Source: Liolophura sinensis (Eukaryota > Mollusca > Polyplacophora > Chitonida > Chitonidae). From it: a DNA stretch of 64,000 nt. This document shows, one piece after another, positions 23,101 through 38,100 of this stretch (the first letter of the stretch is position 1; each line of letters opens with the position of its first letter). The stretch covers positions 17,183,501 to 17,247,500 of the forward strand of contig NC_088303.1 in the NCBI RefSeq assembly GCF_032854445.1, in the 5' to 3' direction. Under the pieces are notes generated by a model, which was not told the origin of the DNA, ran no database searches, and saw nothing but the letters and a program-made list of their open reading frames with translations. The position numbers and the translations under genes are program-made.

Positions 23101-26100
23101 GAAACTTTCACTTTCCAGCAGGATATCATTCTGCCTTTTACCACAGCCTCATTCAACATAATAACATCCTTCTAAGATCAACTGATCTCTCACAATCAGA
23201 CAAACTTGGCCACTGATGATGTTTTGGGCCATTTAATAACTGTAGTTTACAAACTTGTAGTTTGACACAGCATCATGAATTTTTTAATACTGTATTGCAG
23301 AAAAACTACTCCATAACATGGTGATGCAAACCCTTGATTATTCCTTTATTTATTTCATTGTTGCTAAACCTCATGTTCAAGAATTTCTAATTTATATGAT
23401 GTCGGTCAGTTTTATCGGTCAGTTTAATCCTTTAATGGATATCTTATGCTTACTTTAACAGCAGAAATAACGGCAGACACATGAGATGTTTTGCTGGCAT
23501 AGCTTGTGTACGTAGGTTTATCAGTTTTGTTTCCTTCAAATGGATTGCATGCAGCACATAGTGTATTAAAAAGCAATTTTCAAGGCTACCATAAGGTGAT
23601 TAAAATACTAGCTGTTGTAAATGTAAAGAACTTTGTTAAATATAAACTGAACATTAGCATTCCTTGACCCTGCAACCAGATTTCAGATCCTGCGTGCGTC
23701 GGTCTGTAAAATGAGCAGTAACCTGTGCTGATGAATCACCTATACCTCAAGGGAATCAACCGTCAAGGTTAACAACTGGCCATCACAACCAGATGCTCGC
23801 AATGATAATCATACACAGAACACATACAATACAGACATACATCAAGTGGGCAAATATAGATCACAACCTTGTTCATTACAATATCAGATTTCTTTCTCGA
23901 ATATATGAGTCAGTTAAATAGGTGATATTTTATGTAAATGTGTTTCTTTTATGGGGGGGGTAGGGTTTATGACTGATTGCCTGCATGACATTGAGTTGAA
24001 ATGACAATTCTGTTGCAATATTTAGCTGTATCTAACCTTGATGAAACATCTTCATATAGATCAAACTCTTGTATGATATAAATTCCATCTGCAAATAACA
24101 CTTTTAAACAGCAAAAGTATAACTCCAGCCATGTTATACCACCTTGCAGGTAAATGAAAGGTGAACGAAAGACGTTTTGGAAAGGTTTCAGACTGGGATG
24201 CTAATCCACTGATACTGACTGATATCTGTTATAGGTAATCATCGTTACAGGTAATCATCATGGCGTAGCTAACAGTGACAATCAATTCAAGCTCAGCATG
24301 ATAACAGATCTAATTCGAGTACCTGTGCCTGACAATGGCCTGACAACCAAGCTTTGTGGGGTTTACTTTCCACAAGGATCTCATCAACAATGATACATTA
24401 CACAATGACATGTCAAACCATCCGGGGTGTAATCAAGCTTGTCCGCCTGTTGTCATGTCATACTTGTACATGCAGATGCCATACTGGAGATACTGGTGAG
24501 CTGTGTATTAGCAGGGTGTATTTCATTCACATATATCAACTGATCTTTCTGTGAATTGTGCCTAATTATTTCATCAATGTTGTTTGAACAACAAACTAAT
24601 GCACTCCTGAATAAATGGAACATTCCAATAAACACCAAACATTATGCAATGTAAAAAATTTCATCCACCAGACTGCGATGAATACTGAACTAATGAAACA
24701 GCAAATAATTAAACTATGTGAATGAATCGTGACCAAGTGGCTAAGGTTGGCTAAGGTGCTTGTTTTTTAACCACCAAGACCTGCCAGGACCTGCTAGGAC
24801 CCAACTTGACTCATCTGGCTGCTTGTGCTGTCCATTTGTCTTCTACCATTATGGTGTGCATATCTGTTTGTCACATTTGGCAAAGTGGCCACCAGTAACT
24901 TGCTCATGGTCAGTGGTTTATCCCAGGTACTAGGTCCTTTATCAGTAACTAAAACTGATATAAATTAAACATTCTCGAGCATGATAAATAAATACATGTA
25001 CATGTATAATACTTGACAGAAAAATAGTGATTTTGTCAAATATTCTGTCACTTTTATACATTGTCTATTAACACTACACATTTTCCCCCTTCTCTTCCTC
25101 CTTTGAGTAAAACAAAATTTGTAACAAGAACTATGTATGATAAGTTACTGACTAACTGACTCTTTTACACTTTGTTACTGACTTATTTCTTGTTCATGTT
25201 CACGCATGTACTGTAATTACAATGGCTGCTAGCTTTTGTTTGGTCCCTAGTGCTCCAGTCCAAATGTACCAACGCACACATTAAGATCATCATCAGTGGT
25301 ATGAGTGAAATGGGGGGGGGGGGGGGGGGGGGGAGGAGGATGACAGGCACTGAAGGCGGCCATTTAGGCATGACTTTGTGGTCTTGTTGTCAAGATAACC
25401 ATTTACTACACAAGTCTAACATGGAGACCAATAATACACAAAGGTTGCCTACTGATCCATTCACATTACTGCCTAAGCTGAATACGTTTTTACTTCATAC
25501 ATCAGTCAACTTTCAGCAACGCTAATAGCCTGAGGCATTTCTGCGCAATCACAATCCTGGGCCTGAATTTCCCTTCCATCAACCTATAATCACATTTACC
25601 GCACAACATAACATAAATTCACCCTACTAACTATCACACTCTCTAATCATTTTCATAGCATCTATAATTTACGTGTATTTATCACGAATATGCGCAGAAG
25701 CCTAGAGAATATGCACAGAAGCCTAGAATTTTTAGCCAGAAAGATTTAAAGCCCAAATGAACATTAGGTTTGTATTCAAACTCATTCCACTAAAATAATA
25801 ACAACACAGTAAATAATAACCTTCACCTAGTACTAGGCCAACAGTACTTGTTTCACATCACCAACCTCATGAACAACTGGGAATGTGGCCCTTTTTACAC
25901 TTTTTGTTTTCCTTTCTTTAAACTTCTGTTAGAAATTTCGCCTTTGAAAATGCCTTTACTCTCAACTATATACATTTACCTGCCACCGCTAAAAGATAAA
26001 AAGTATCTTAAAAAATTGGGTGAGCAGATAAAGTTGGGACAGGCAGCGACGGGAAACAAGCAACCATCTTTTCAGAAATCTTAGGATTAATATTAACAAA

Positions 26101-29100
26101 ACTTTAACTTACTACAGTTTCTCTTGTCCATGTAATCATGCATGTAAAAGTTTCAAGGGTGACCTTTTAAGAGTATTTTGTTTACCAGATGTATTCACCT
26201 GAGTGGCACCTGTACAGTGTACCTACATAATTAACCTTGTTCAAACAGACAGGTGGGCTGTTCACCTGTGGTGCCGTCAGATCAATACATGCCTACCACA
26301 GCCTTAGACAGCAGCCTTTAACAAGCTCTGAGCAGCTGGTGAACATATGTAAGATGTCTTCATACAATTCCTACATTGCTTTATTTCACCACAAAAAACC
26401 TCCACATTTTCAAGATTCTTTACACCTTTTCTTGAGGGAGTCACTGAAATATTTACATAATCAAAACATGTTCCATGCAAAAAAAAAACACCTGTCATTT
26501 TTTATATAAAGGAAATAGTTATAACATGCATGACAGCAGGAATGTACTGATGAGGTGGTAAAAAAATTTTTTTTTTTGCTTAAAAACAAGTGGGCTTCAT
26601 TAAAACCAAAATGTCAGATTAATACCTTTCCTGTGGTGAAAATGCAATTAAATCTAACGCTTGGTAAACATACATAGCCGAAAGGGCCAATATCATGTTT
26701 GTAGATATACTTGTCATCAGTGGCTCTAATTCTTATATCATCCCCGTGTTGGGTAACCTGTTTAAAACACTGTGGCTATAAAATTTATACTAAGTTTCTG
26801 TGTAAGGACTTTGACATGAGTTCATCAGGAATGGTCTACTACTGATTAAAAGTGCTTACATCTATCTTTAATAACTGAGGACTGATTCAACAGTAACAGT
26901 CAATGGAAATATGGCTAAATTTAGGCTAACATAACGATACAGTTCAATTAATGTTGACAAAAAAAGTGTTTACTGATTTATTTATTTATTTATTACGATG
27001 GTTTTTGATGCCATACTGAAGTATTATTCACTAATGCAAAGGAAATCAGTTTAACGAGTAAAATTTAATGGGTTTGATTACAATACACAGTACTCAGTTA
27101 ATTGAAACTCTGTTAAAACAATTAAGAATAATCCTATTCATCATCATAAAATGTTTATAAACATGACACATGCTCTGTTCGTTAATATATGTCCATTAAT
27201 ATGACCATGGAGCTTTTCCAATTTCCTCTAACAGACAATGTGCATTATAGATTAATTACAATACATGCATTAATTCATGACACTTGATTAGATCTACCGA
27301 ACAGGTGGAAGTCCAGATGCCATACATCTACTTTCCATTAATCTTGCAAATGCCTGTCTGCCACAAAATCAACTGTTACAGAGAACACATGGCACAAAAC
27401 CATGTAAGTGTAGTTTGCATATTAACAGCACTAAGAGCATGTATAACCACGTGTTCAGTAATGCACATACATCACAACAGTGTTAATGCAGCGTACATAT
27501 AATCAGGTTTTAAATTCGTGAGATGTTACAATACATTCAGAATGCTTAGATTGATTTACAATGCTGCTGATGTGTGGGCATTTAAAATCTGCAAGTTCCT
27601 TCCTCAATTAGCTTTCATTACTCCCCATATTGCGCAGATCGACTGAAATGATGCATGTACTGCATAAGTTTTGCATGTTTTTACACTGCAATTAACATTC
27701 GCAAATTGAACCAGAGATCACAGATTAAGATTATAAGATATGCGTGTAGGATAAACAGTATCAATATTTTAGCATGAATACACCCTGAGTTATTCGAATG
27801 CCTATATTCCCATACAGTATCTGTATGCACATTGCACATGGACATGTATAATTCAAAGTCATCTGATCTACCAGCTGCTTCTGAAGCGAGGAACTCAGAA
27901 ACAAATGTCGCCATGATCCCTCTACCATAACATACAGCGAAATCTAAAAATGATTCATAATGATAAAAAAAGAACACATATTGCTTGCCTGTTTTTGCTT
28001 AAATGTTGTGTTAACATTATTTCAGGGATAGCGTGATGGGTGTCTCTTTTTGACTTGCAGCTTCCCTTGTGGATATATTTACATGTACAGCCCTGCCCCA
28101 ATGAAACACCAGGCCAAAATCATCAAATACTACAAGCTAAAGAAGTGTACCAGTTAGCTGACAGCAGACCAATTTACATGGCCACTCCTTACACTGGACA
28201 TCAACTAAGCTAGCACATGTAGAAAGATCATCAACTCTGAATTCGTCCGCATGTGGTGCGTATGTCCTCAACGCCAAACTAATCACTGATCTGTGTGTGA
28301 TGAGGCAGATGTTCTACACCATTAACGGTCATCGCAATGGAGATGATACAAGCCATGTGGTGAACATTCATGAACAACAGGCACACTAGGTTAAATATGT
28401 AAATAACGATAACGACGGCAAACTTTATATACAGAGCATTATATATATGCACACTAAAATCAACATTATTTAAGCATTATTTGAAATGTGTTCACATCAT
28501 AATGTCAACATGTGTTCACAAAGCAATGTCAACATGGCGTTTGAATGCAACATGCCAAAATTCTTTACCCCCCCCCCCCCCATAAGATAGAAATGAGTGA
28601 TAAATTTTAAATAAATGAGACCTAGCTGTATCTGCCTGTCAGAGGTGCTCAACGCATGTAAAGTTAATTGACAGAAACAGAAAATTCACCTCTGGTCTTG
28701 ATTACATTGATAGGATAAAGCAATTCTGCTATCACACTTGAGTGTGAATAGGCCCCAGCCTTAATTTATTAACAGTTTGATCTACATCCCAGATATAACT
28801 CTTCATCACAAACAGATAAAGTGTTTCACTCGAAACACAGAGATCAATCAAGATTTCCTGGTAGATATGATACAAGTCACACCTGAGTTTGATATCTGTT
28901 GATCAGTGCATGGCCACCTGAAAGTCAGGCTATTCCAGGTAACGCCAAGCAAACACAGCTAAGTCAGAGTAAAAACCACAAAAAAAACATACAGCCGACC
29001 AGGGTAAAACAAGTACATGATAAGAAAAGTAATTAACCGTTTTAATTATCTCCTTTACCAGATCTGAAATGAGCCTTGAAGGATAATGCTATTTTTTAGT

Positions 29101-32100
29101 TTTTTCTTCAACAAGATTATGAAACCTCATCTGCACTGCATAATACCATGGGACTAACACTGACTAGCTTTTCAATACTTACATCATGTGAAAGTGAACA
29201 ATGCCTATACATATATACAGATCAATATGTTATTGACAGTTTTATAAGGATTACCTGACAGACAAATTAAATGTTGAGGTAAACAAAGATTCCATGTAAA
29301 TAAATCTGTTACAGTATTTTCGCTTAGTAAAATGTACACAACCCAAACTTGACATTTTTCAGGTTCATACATGTACAATACATATACATGTATATGTGAA
29401 AAAGAGCAACCTACATGTAATCTGTCATGTTAACTTCCAGAAGTACACATAAATGTTATAAAACTGTAAATGAAATATTTAGTACGAGAACAACCGTCAT
29501 AAAAAGGTATTTCACAATATATATTGTTACAGGAGACAAAGTTATAATATGCTCCTCTCATGTACCTAAGGGTTATTTTAAGCTTACAGATAGCAAAGCC
29601 TGGACAAAACAGCAATACCTCCATCAATATGATGCGGAGTAATTTAGAATATGCATGGCCCAAGTACTACAACTCTCAAAGAGATTGAAGCTGGTATAAC
29701 ATCGAGACACATTAATCTATTAGCTCCGTGTAGATGGCATGTCACTGGATTTAGGAGAACAGACAGAGTATTTATGTGAACTGTTATCGGCGGAGACTTC
29801 AGAGATGGATTCAGAATGGCATTGTCCACACGATTTGGTTAAAGGGCTAAATATTCCAGGAGAGAAAAAACATTGGGGTTTTTATTCATAAGGGTTGAGC
29901 TAGGCTGTGGGAGATGCTGTCAGAACTCTGCCTAAATGATGACAACACTTTGACGCAGGTTACAATAGTTTCCATCTATCACTCTTAACTGTATAATGTA
30001 TAAAGCCCACTATGTTTACAAGGGGAGGCCGGCATTGGCTAGGGTCAGGGTCGATATCGCCTCTAGCTACTTCAGCTCCTGCTAATGATGTTTTTGTAGA
30101 CTGTTTCCATTACTTTGATCAAATTTTCCTTTTCTAAATTAACTTGTCAATACCACTTTTGATTAATGACAGCAGATAAGCGGCCTAATAAATGGCTCTG
30201 AGTCAGACCTTACACTCATGTCCAGCACTAAAATCTGCCTCTATCCCAGACCTCTATCGATCACAGAACAGCGGTCATTAAGGGGAGACAACTGACCAGC
30301 ATAATAGTCCATCAACATTCTGGATACAGCTACATGGCTCAAGTGTTAAGAAAGAGCCTCTGGGAAATACAGAACAATGACATCGATAGTACATACGGGA
30401 GGTTATGAGAAAACAAACCTGAGATTAGAAAACAGACAACGGTGTCACAACAGCAAAAGACAATGTCACAGGTACATCAGAGAGCCTCTAAAAAAAGGCA
30501 ACAGTGTTGCATATGCCAGTGAGCTTCTAGAAAAACATGTCACAAGTACCAGTTTCCAGAAAAGTCTTATTTAGTGCCATAGGTACATCAGACAGCCTCA
30601 TGAAAGGACAACCATGTTATGGGTACACCTGGGAACCTCTTTTGGAAACAGAAAATGTCATTAGTACACAAGAAAACCAATAAGAAACAGCAATGTCAAA
30701 GGTACATTATGCAGAACATATTGTGGGTTCATCAAACACACAATGTCTCAGGCTCATGTGAGAACGTTTACTGGACAACAGACAACACTGCCCTAGCAGA
30801 GGAACTTTGGGAAACAAACAACAGCAAGTGTCCTGTAAGTACTGGTAAATATACTTGATTATGACAGAAAAAGTGAATAAATCAATATAAATTTATACTC
30901 ATAATGGCATAAAAAAGCTTATCAAACTGATAAATACTGCATTAGCAAACTGATCAATACTTCATCAGCAAACTGATCAAAACTTCATCATAAACATGTA
31001 CAATAAATGAACAAAATAAGACTGTAGTCTGATGTTGTATTGGATAAGTGTACACTAGCATTTATCAGATTCCTGGCAAATAAAATATTAGACAAAACAT
31101 ACACATGACCTGTAGTTCATAGCGCAGTTTATATTGGAAGTCAAAAAGATAAAATTGTCTCACAAATACTATTTTCAATTTGCGTATATCATAAAGAAAC
31201 CTTAATTAAACCAGTAATTAAATCAAGTCCTTACACTACCCAATTCTTCAACCTTTTTGTCATAGGAAAAAGCGACTTTCAGTGCAATTTATGCATATTT
31301 TTAATTTGAGACAAAACTACATTGGTTGGATTTGCCAATTTCAGGGCTTCACAAAAAGTATATTTTTATCAGTCTACACAGAATAATGCCTTCAGAAGTT
31401 GCTTGAATAAACACCTTATAAACATGCGAAAAGATTGAAGAATTACAGTACTACACTAAAGTTCAATATGTAAATGTGCACTTGAAAGACAGACAATAAT
31501 CTGGGACTAGGTATCTGCTCTGTGTCAGAGTGACCCTTGCCTGTTTAACCATCAAACTACTGGTATCTGCGATTCACAGGACACATCATTACAAATCCAG
31601 GGTGCAGCTAATTAGCCAAACTCCGGTGTCTATTATGATCACAGTCAGACCTGGTGCTATAATGAACAGGTAAAGAGGGACAACCAGAAGAGGCCAAGAG
31701 TAGATGGTACGTACGTGGTGCTTACTAACAAGCCCACGGCCACAATTATTGATCAGGATCAGAGCGTTTGCACACAGGAAACAGGCATTGACAGAACAAG
31801 GCATACGGAAATCAAATACACGTATTGTTCACTCAGATCTGACATCATGAAAGAGGTAGTGCCAAAACAGTACAACTCAGCATTGAAATCAATGAAGACA
31901 ATACATTTGTGCATATGAGAATCAAAGGAGTACAAAAGATATACGTTAGATAAGCTGAAATCATGAGCCCATATGGCTTAAAGTGAAACAAACAATCTCA
32001 CTAGACACTGTGCCTACCTGGTCCAGGTAGTTTTCCAGTTCCAAATCAACTGTGCTATAACATGTGAATGGTTGAACATGCAATTCTGAACTAGTCCTAC

Positions 32101-35100
32101 GTCATGTGAAGATGTATAATGTCAGCCATTATTCTCTTTCTGTAACCCATTAGCCAGAGCGACTGCTAATTACTGCTAAAATGAGTTTATCAGAGGAGTC
32201 CTTTGTCAAACGCATCGTCTGTCAACCAGATTATGTAATCGCATCAAACTGTTGTCATGACTACCAATCGGTTATGTAACAAAAAGTTTATGTCATTATG
32301 TTCTTGACTTGCTGACAGTAACAGCTGTATATAGACAAAAGTTGCTATGGAGTTGTTAGTATTGCAGTTTTACACAGTTTGAGAGCTATACACAGCTTAT
32401 TCTTTTATACATTCTCTTATAAATTCCATTAAATTATATACATGCATGTGAAAACATAACAATGATATTCTGTGGAATAAATCGAACAAATAAGAAACCG
32501 TACATTCGACACAAAATCTGTTAAACAACAATCAATATGCAGGATAACAGGCAACAGCAGACAGCAAGACAGTAATTATCAGTGATTTTACTACCTCACT
32601 AATTAACTAAATGGTTTATATCTTTCACAAGTCAATAAAATTTTACAGAGACAGAAAAGAGATTACTAGCAATCTATTGTCATGACAAAATATCAGGCAT
32701 TTAAATAAAAAAAATAATGAAAATTAACAATAAAATATTCTGAAATTATTACGAGTCACTTAAGCTAAATGACTGATTTCCTTAATCAAGAAAATGTTGA
32801 TATATTAATAGATTAACCAGAATTTCCTGTTTAAGAGTATACAGAGTATAGGCTCAATGAATAATGGAATGGGATGTTATACACTGTTATGCCCAATGTT
32901 CAACTTTCACATACATGTACACAATACATGTATGAAGAAATGAGCTACATGGGATTCAGTGTTATCTCTAAATACCCATGACAAGACACTGCCTCCTCTA
33001 CACAGCTCTATGCAAAGTTTTTCACTACCCTGACAACATTCTCCCCAGTCTACAAGACAAGTTCAGCCGCATTTCTTTCGTTTTTTATAGCCCTTTTTTT
33101 CTGGTTAACGTGAACTGTATGGGCAATAATGTGCCAGTGTTTTTGACACAGGTCAACAAGCCTGACATACAAAACATGTTTTTTTCTGTTCTTCAAGTTA
33201 ACAATCCATCTTTACGTTCACCTCTAGATATCATAGACAACTGATGTAAACTGAATATAAAAAACCAACAGGACAATTATCACGCACATAATACAACATA
33301 AAAAAATGTTTGTTTAATGTCAGCTAACAGCGTCCAAGATTTGGTTTACCATTGAATAACATTCTTAGCTTCTTTTTTTCCTCTCTCTCTCTCTGCTATT
33401 ATCTCTGGTTAACATGTCAGCCAATTGATCATCTGAGCCTATACAGAAGCAGTTGTTCAGTCATCTACAAGCTAGGACACACCATAAAACCAGCATTAAC
33501 ATTTACTCCCTGCTCAACTTTTTATCCACGGAAGAAGGATTACAAGCTTTTCAACATCTCATTCATAGGAGTCTCTGAAAACTTACATTTACTACAAATT
33601 TTTTTTAATCCTTTCTTATGCATCTGACATTTTTTCTAAAATGCTTTATTTCCTGGACATGTGACGTTTACAATTACATGCAAAATGTGCTTGTAAGAAA
33701 TAGTGTAATATGTAATACACTTATAATACAAGTTTACAAGGTACACATGATTTAAGTCAACATGGTACCATGCAAACAGACCCAATAATCAGTACAGGCA
33801 GGTCATAATATTCATTGCTTAGCGAACACATGTTTAAACTTTAATATTACATGACATGGCTTCAGCTTTCTCCCACACCTGAGTACACTGACTAAGTATA
33901 TTTCTGGGCATATATACATGTACTATTACTCCAGACGTCAATTGATCTCGTGAATAGGAGCAACTGGGCTTTGGGATTCCAAGCAACTCAGAGGAAATGG
34001 AAGCAAATGAGACCATCTGATCAGGCAATGATTTTAGTCGATCTACACAGGCTTATGATCACTGACAACTGCTTGCCTAATATGTTTTAGGAATCTTATT
34101 TACTTACTTGAACTTCAAAATTTGCTCTTCCCTGAGACCCTCCATGATCATCAAGAAATAAATAATAGCAATTCATATACACTTGCATTTTTTAAACCAT
34201 GAAGATTAAAGCGAACAGCAAAGATATGCCATAAAATCCAACATACGGAGAAGTTAATATGTTATTTCAATTGACGATAGCAACAAAGTAACATAGTGTT
34301 TTAAAATAAAACCATACAAACGAATTGCCTTTTTTTTTTTTTTTTTTTCAATTTCTGAGACAAAACTATGCCAAGATATTTACCTCAGCCATGCTGGCAG
34401 GTTTGTAGGCCTGGTAAGGGAAATCAGCTTTCATAAGGGAGCCTGTGTTGATCCAACAGGACTAACTCCAGGAAATGATTTCGCACATGGGTAAGAACAC
34501 GTACTCGAGTGAGCGCTCGGCTCTTTGCACTGGTTAGTCTGATCATCCAAGGGAAATCAGCCAGAAGTTAGCAGGTGGTGAAAATAGTAGCTGTGTTGGA
34601 CATTGTTGTCAAAGCTGTGGAAGGATCGACTGTTGATAATCTCAGAATGAAGCGTTTGACTGCTGGTTTCTGTTAAATGTATAACAGGATCGACGCTGAA
34701 TTCCACCCTTAGCTTACGCAAGAATGGGCCTGTAATCCACATACAGGCAAACTGTTACCTGGAAAATCTGTTATAGGAGCACAAAACAAACAGCGTAATC
34801 AGGCAAGAGGTTGCAGGCTATTGTTTAGTAGGGCTGCTGTTGATCACATCTGTTACACACACTCAATAAAAGTCTCCTACTCAACACCACTTTATGACAT
34901 TAGCACCTGACAGTGCAATCAAAGGTAGTGTGTAAACAGGTTTGTGAGTGGCTCTTGCTAATTGAGGCTAAGATGTATCTTACAGCCTACAGAGGAGAGG
35001 TATACCTATGCTAGCAGTCCCGACAGGTGGCATTAACAGTTTGTCCTCTCGAGCCGCTGGTCAGTGCATCTTTATGCAGTGCTGACAAACTGACTTCTGT

Positions 35101-38100
35101 GCTGTATGAAACAAGCCAAGTGTTAGGTTTACAGGTATGGTAATACAACCAGCCCACCTGTACTGGTATGCCTTCTGTGGGATGAGCTGGGCTAGCTAAC
35201 CTAATTCACCCTGGAGCTATTGCCGCTGACTGAGGATGGCACCCTCTCACAACTATTTACAGTCACCCTTGGGCAGCCAAATCATAAAGAATAACAAAAA
35301 AAATCCTTACCTATACTAAGAATAGAAATTGCTGTTCCATTATTAACTCCAGATCTTTAATCAACTTAGAACAAGGCAGGTCAAGGTAATTAAGCCTTTT
35401 TTTTTTTTTTTCTTCAAATGGGTCAGCTAAATTTCAGTTGCCTTAAGGAAACCTGGACAAACTCAGCACCTGTATTTAATCACAGTGTATTCAGTAGTCC
35501 TGAAAGAAGAGGTTAAGATTCCTGTGTAGGTCAGCTATAAGTGACAACTGTGCTAAACAGGGATAATCTGGTAATCTGTCCTCAAGGAATCCTTAATATC
35601 TACACATGCCTTCTGTGAGTATCCACACCTAGCATATCCGCCTGGAGAATGGAAGTCTGGTGTTCCAGGTTACAGCCAATTAGCCTTCCCTTGATGGGGT
35701 ATCCACTGGGTATCTAGGCTGTGATGTCGGCCTCCTCTGCTATTACAGGGAGTTCTTCTCTTTTGTCTGCTGTGGAAGCGATCGCGCTGCGGTAGCCCCA
35801 GTGGTTGTTGAGGCTGTTCCACTTCAGTCAGCAAACATCCCCTGTACCCTGGGTCCTCTCAGCTGGCAGTCCAACAGGCACTATACACCCACTGTATTGA
35901 CCAATAGGAAGCTACTTGACTGCACACTGACTTCTGACCATGGCTGTCTGTGTTAAGTCCACCAGATCTGGCTCCTTTGCTGTACTAACTCTGGATACCC
36001 CTCTCAGCACTGCCTAAGCATGTAACACTGGACATAACCCCAAATGTGACAGGTATTTACCCCACAGGCCATATACCTGAACTAGCCTGATCTGTGAGCT
36101 GGCTGTTAAAACCTATAGGTATGACTTGTAGTGTTAAGCCTATTCACAGTTTAGACTGATGTACTACAGTAGCATAAGGGTGTCAATCAGTTATTGAGTG
36201 GGTAACAACACCATGTGGCCAGCCATTCACTGCAGGACGTAGATCTGACTGGATGCTCACTTAACTGATCACTGTCTGACAGCAGTATCAAACAGTTTAC
36301 CTGCAGGTACAACTGTTCAGCTCATCTCCCTTTAGGAATCTAACCCCTGAAACACAGCAAAGCATTACTCCAGTCAGAATACCTTGAGGGTTACCCTAAT
36401 TGCCCCAGGCATAATTAATACCAGTTAATCCCTACTGTTTGCTCTACATCTGTTGGAACCCCTCAGGAGGGGGAGGTCCTAAAAGAACAGATGGCCAATG
36501 TACTGCCTCAAAGGGCAGGTCTATATTACACTGATTGACAGATGTGCAGGTTCATGGGTTAATGGCTGTTGAGAAAGAGGTGTGCCATGTTCCAAATAAG
36601 GACATGCTGAGGCGTCAGTCAATGTCAGTGACACATCACAAGCGTATCAGTGGAGCCTAGTGGTAGTTTGTATTCCATGCAAGGCTTCACCCTCTTAGCT
36701 CCCTGTTGATAGGTTTAATAGACTTAAAGGAGCACCCTGAAGACAATCCATTAAAGAGCACAACCCTGTACACATTAAATGTGCCAGAGTCAAAACCTGG
36801 AGTATGACCAAAATGAGACAAAATCGCTCGTTAATGAAGTGCATTCATCAAACGGGAAAAACAGCAAATATTGAAAAAACCACGGAAACTATTGAATCAA
36901 GTAATGACTTAGTCCTGTCTGCAGGGAAACCGGCTCCTTCCTCATATTTAATGTTCACAGAGGAAAACGGAACACAGGCTGCGGTTTGAATTAGGAACAA
37001 CTTCTGCCCTGTACGTATGCACAGTGGTTCTACAGTCAGATTAGAGTGAAAGATAAACAGCTTGTTTAACAACACGGCAAAGCAATTTGGCTTCATTTGT
37101 TCACCATTTACCCTGGTATAACTGTCCCACAATGATTTCCTTCAGTATGAACAAAAACCCAAAATGATGTTTAGAAATTTGCTTAATGCTGCCATTTCCT
37201 AATTGTTACACTCTGTACATGGAAGGCGTGTAGAGCGGCTATCAGGAAACTTCACAATTAAGAGCTAGGTCTTGTCGCCTTACAAAAAAAAATCCCCAGG
37301 AGTGTTCATCACAAACAAATCATTTCCCTGACAACTGGGCTAAGCTGTGCTTGTAAATCAGACACTATAAGGTTAATCTTAACCTCTGTAATCCCTAGAA
37401 AACGGCTGATGCACATGTGTTCAACACAAACATTCTGTTAGCATCAATCGCTAGCATTTATATGAGCTAATTGCTTTACTATGTTCACTTAAAATGCACA
37501 TGTGCTTATATTGTACATTGCTAAGAAATTCTACACAAAATAAAATTCACCACTGCATATGCTTACATTCAACCCCATTACCTCAATAATTCACAAACAT
37601 TTACATATAGTACATGTCATTAGATTGCACATATGTGCATATGATGGCATACATGTACACTGCACTGATAATATATACAGGTAAATGCATGTTTAACCTT
37701 TCAAAGTGCTCATGACTCTTCCATGATGCATGGCTAAATTATGCCATACACAATCCTATGTTTATACAGGGTCAAATGAATGCTGTTATAAGCACTCAAT
37801 GTGTACATATTTCCATGAAGTTCATCGCAGTGCAGAGAATAGATGTTTATTTATTTATTTATTTGATTGGTGTTTTACGCCATACTCAAGAATATTTCAC
37901 TTACACGACCGGCAGCCAGTATTATGGTGAGAGGAAACCGGGCAAAGCCCGGGGGAAACTCACGACCATCTGCAGGTTGCTGGCAGACCTTCCCACATAC
38001 AGCCAGAGAGGAAGCCATGCAAAGACTGCATTGGTGAAAGGCTCCTGGGTCATTACCCTGTGCTAGTGAGCTAACCAAGTGAGCTAACCAACTGAGCCAA

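Noticed and set aside
37758-38066. 102-codon frame
   Set aside because: It runs through a reversed family 2 SINE and does not resemble a protein.
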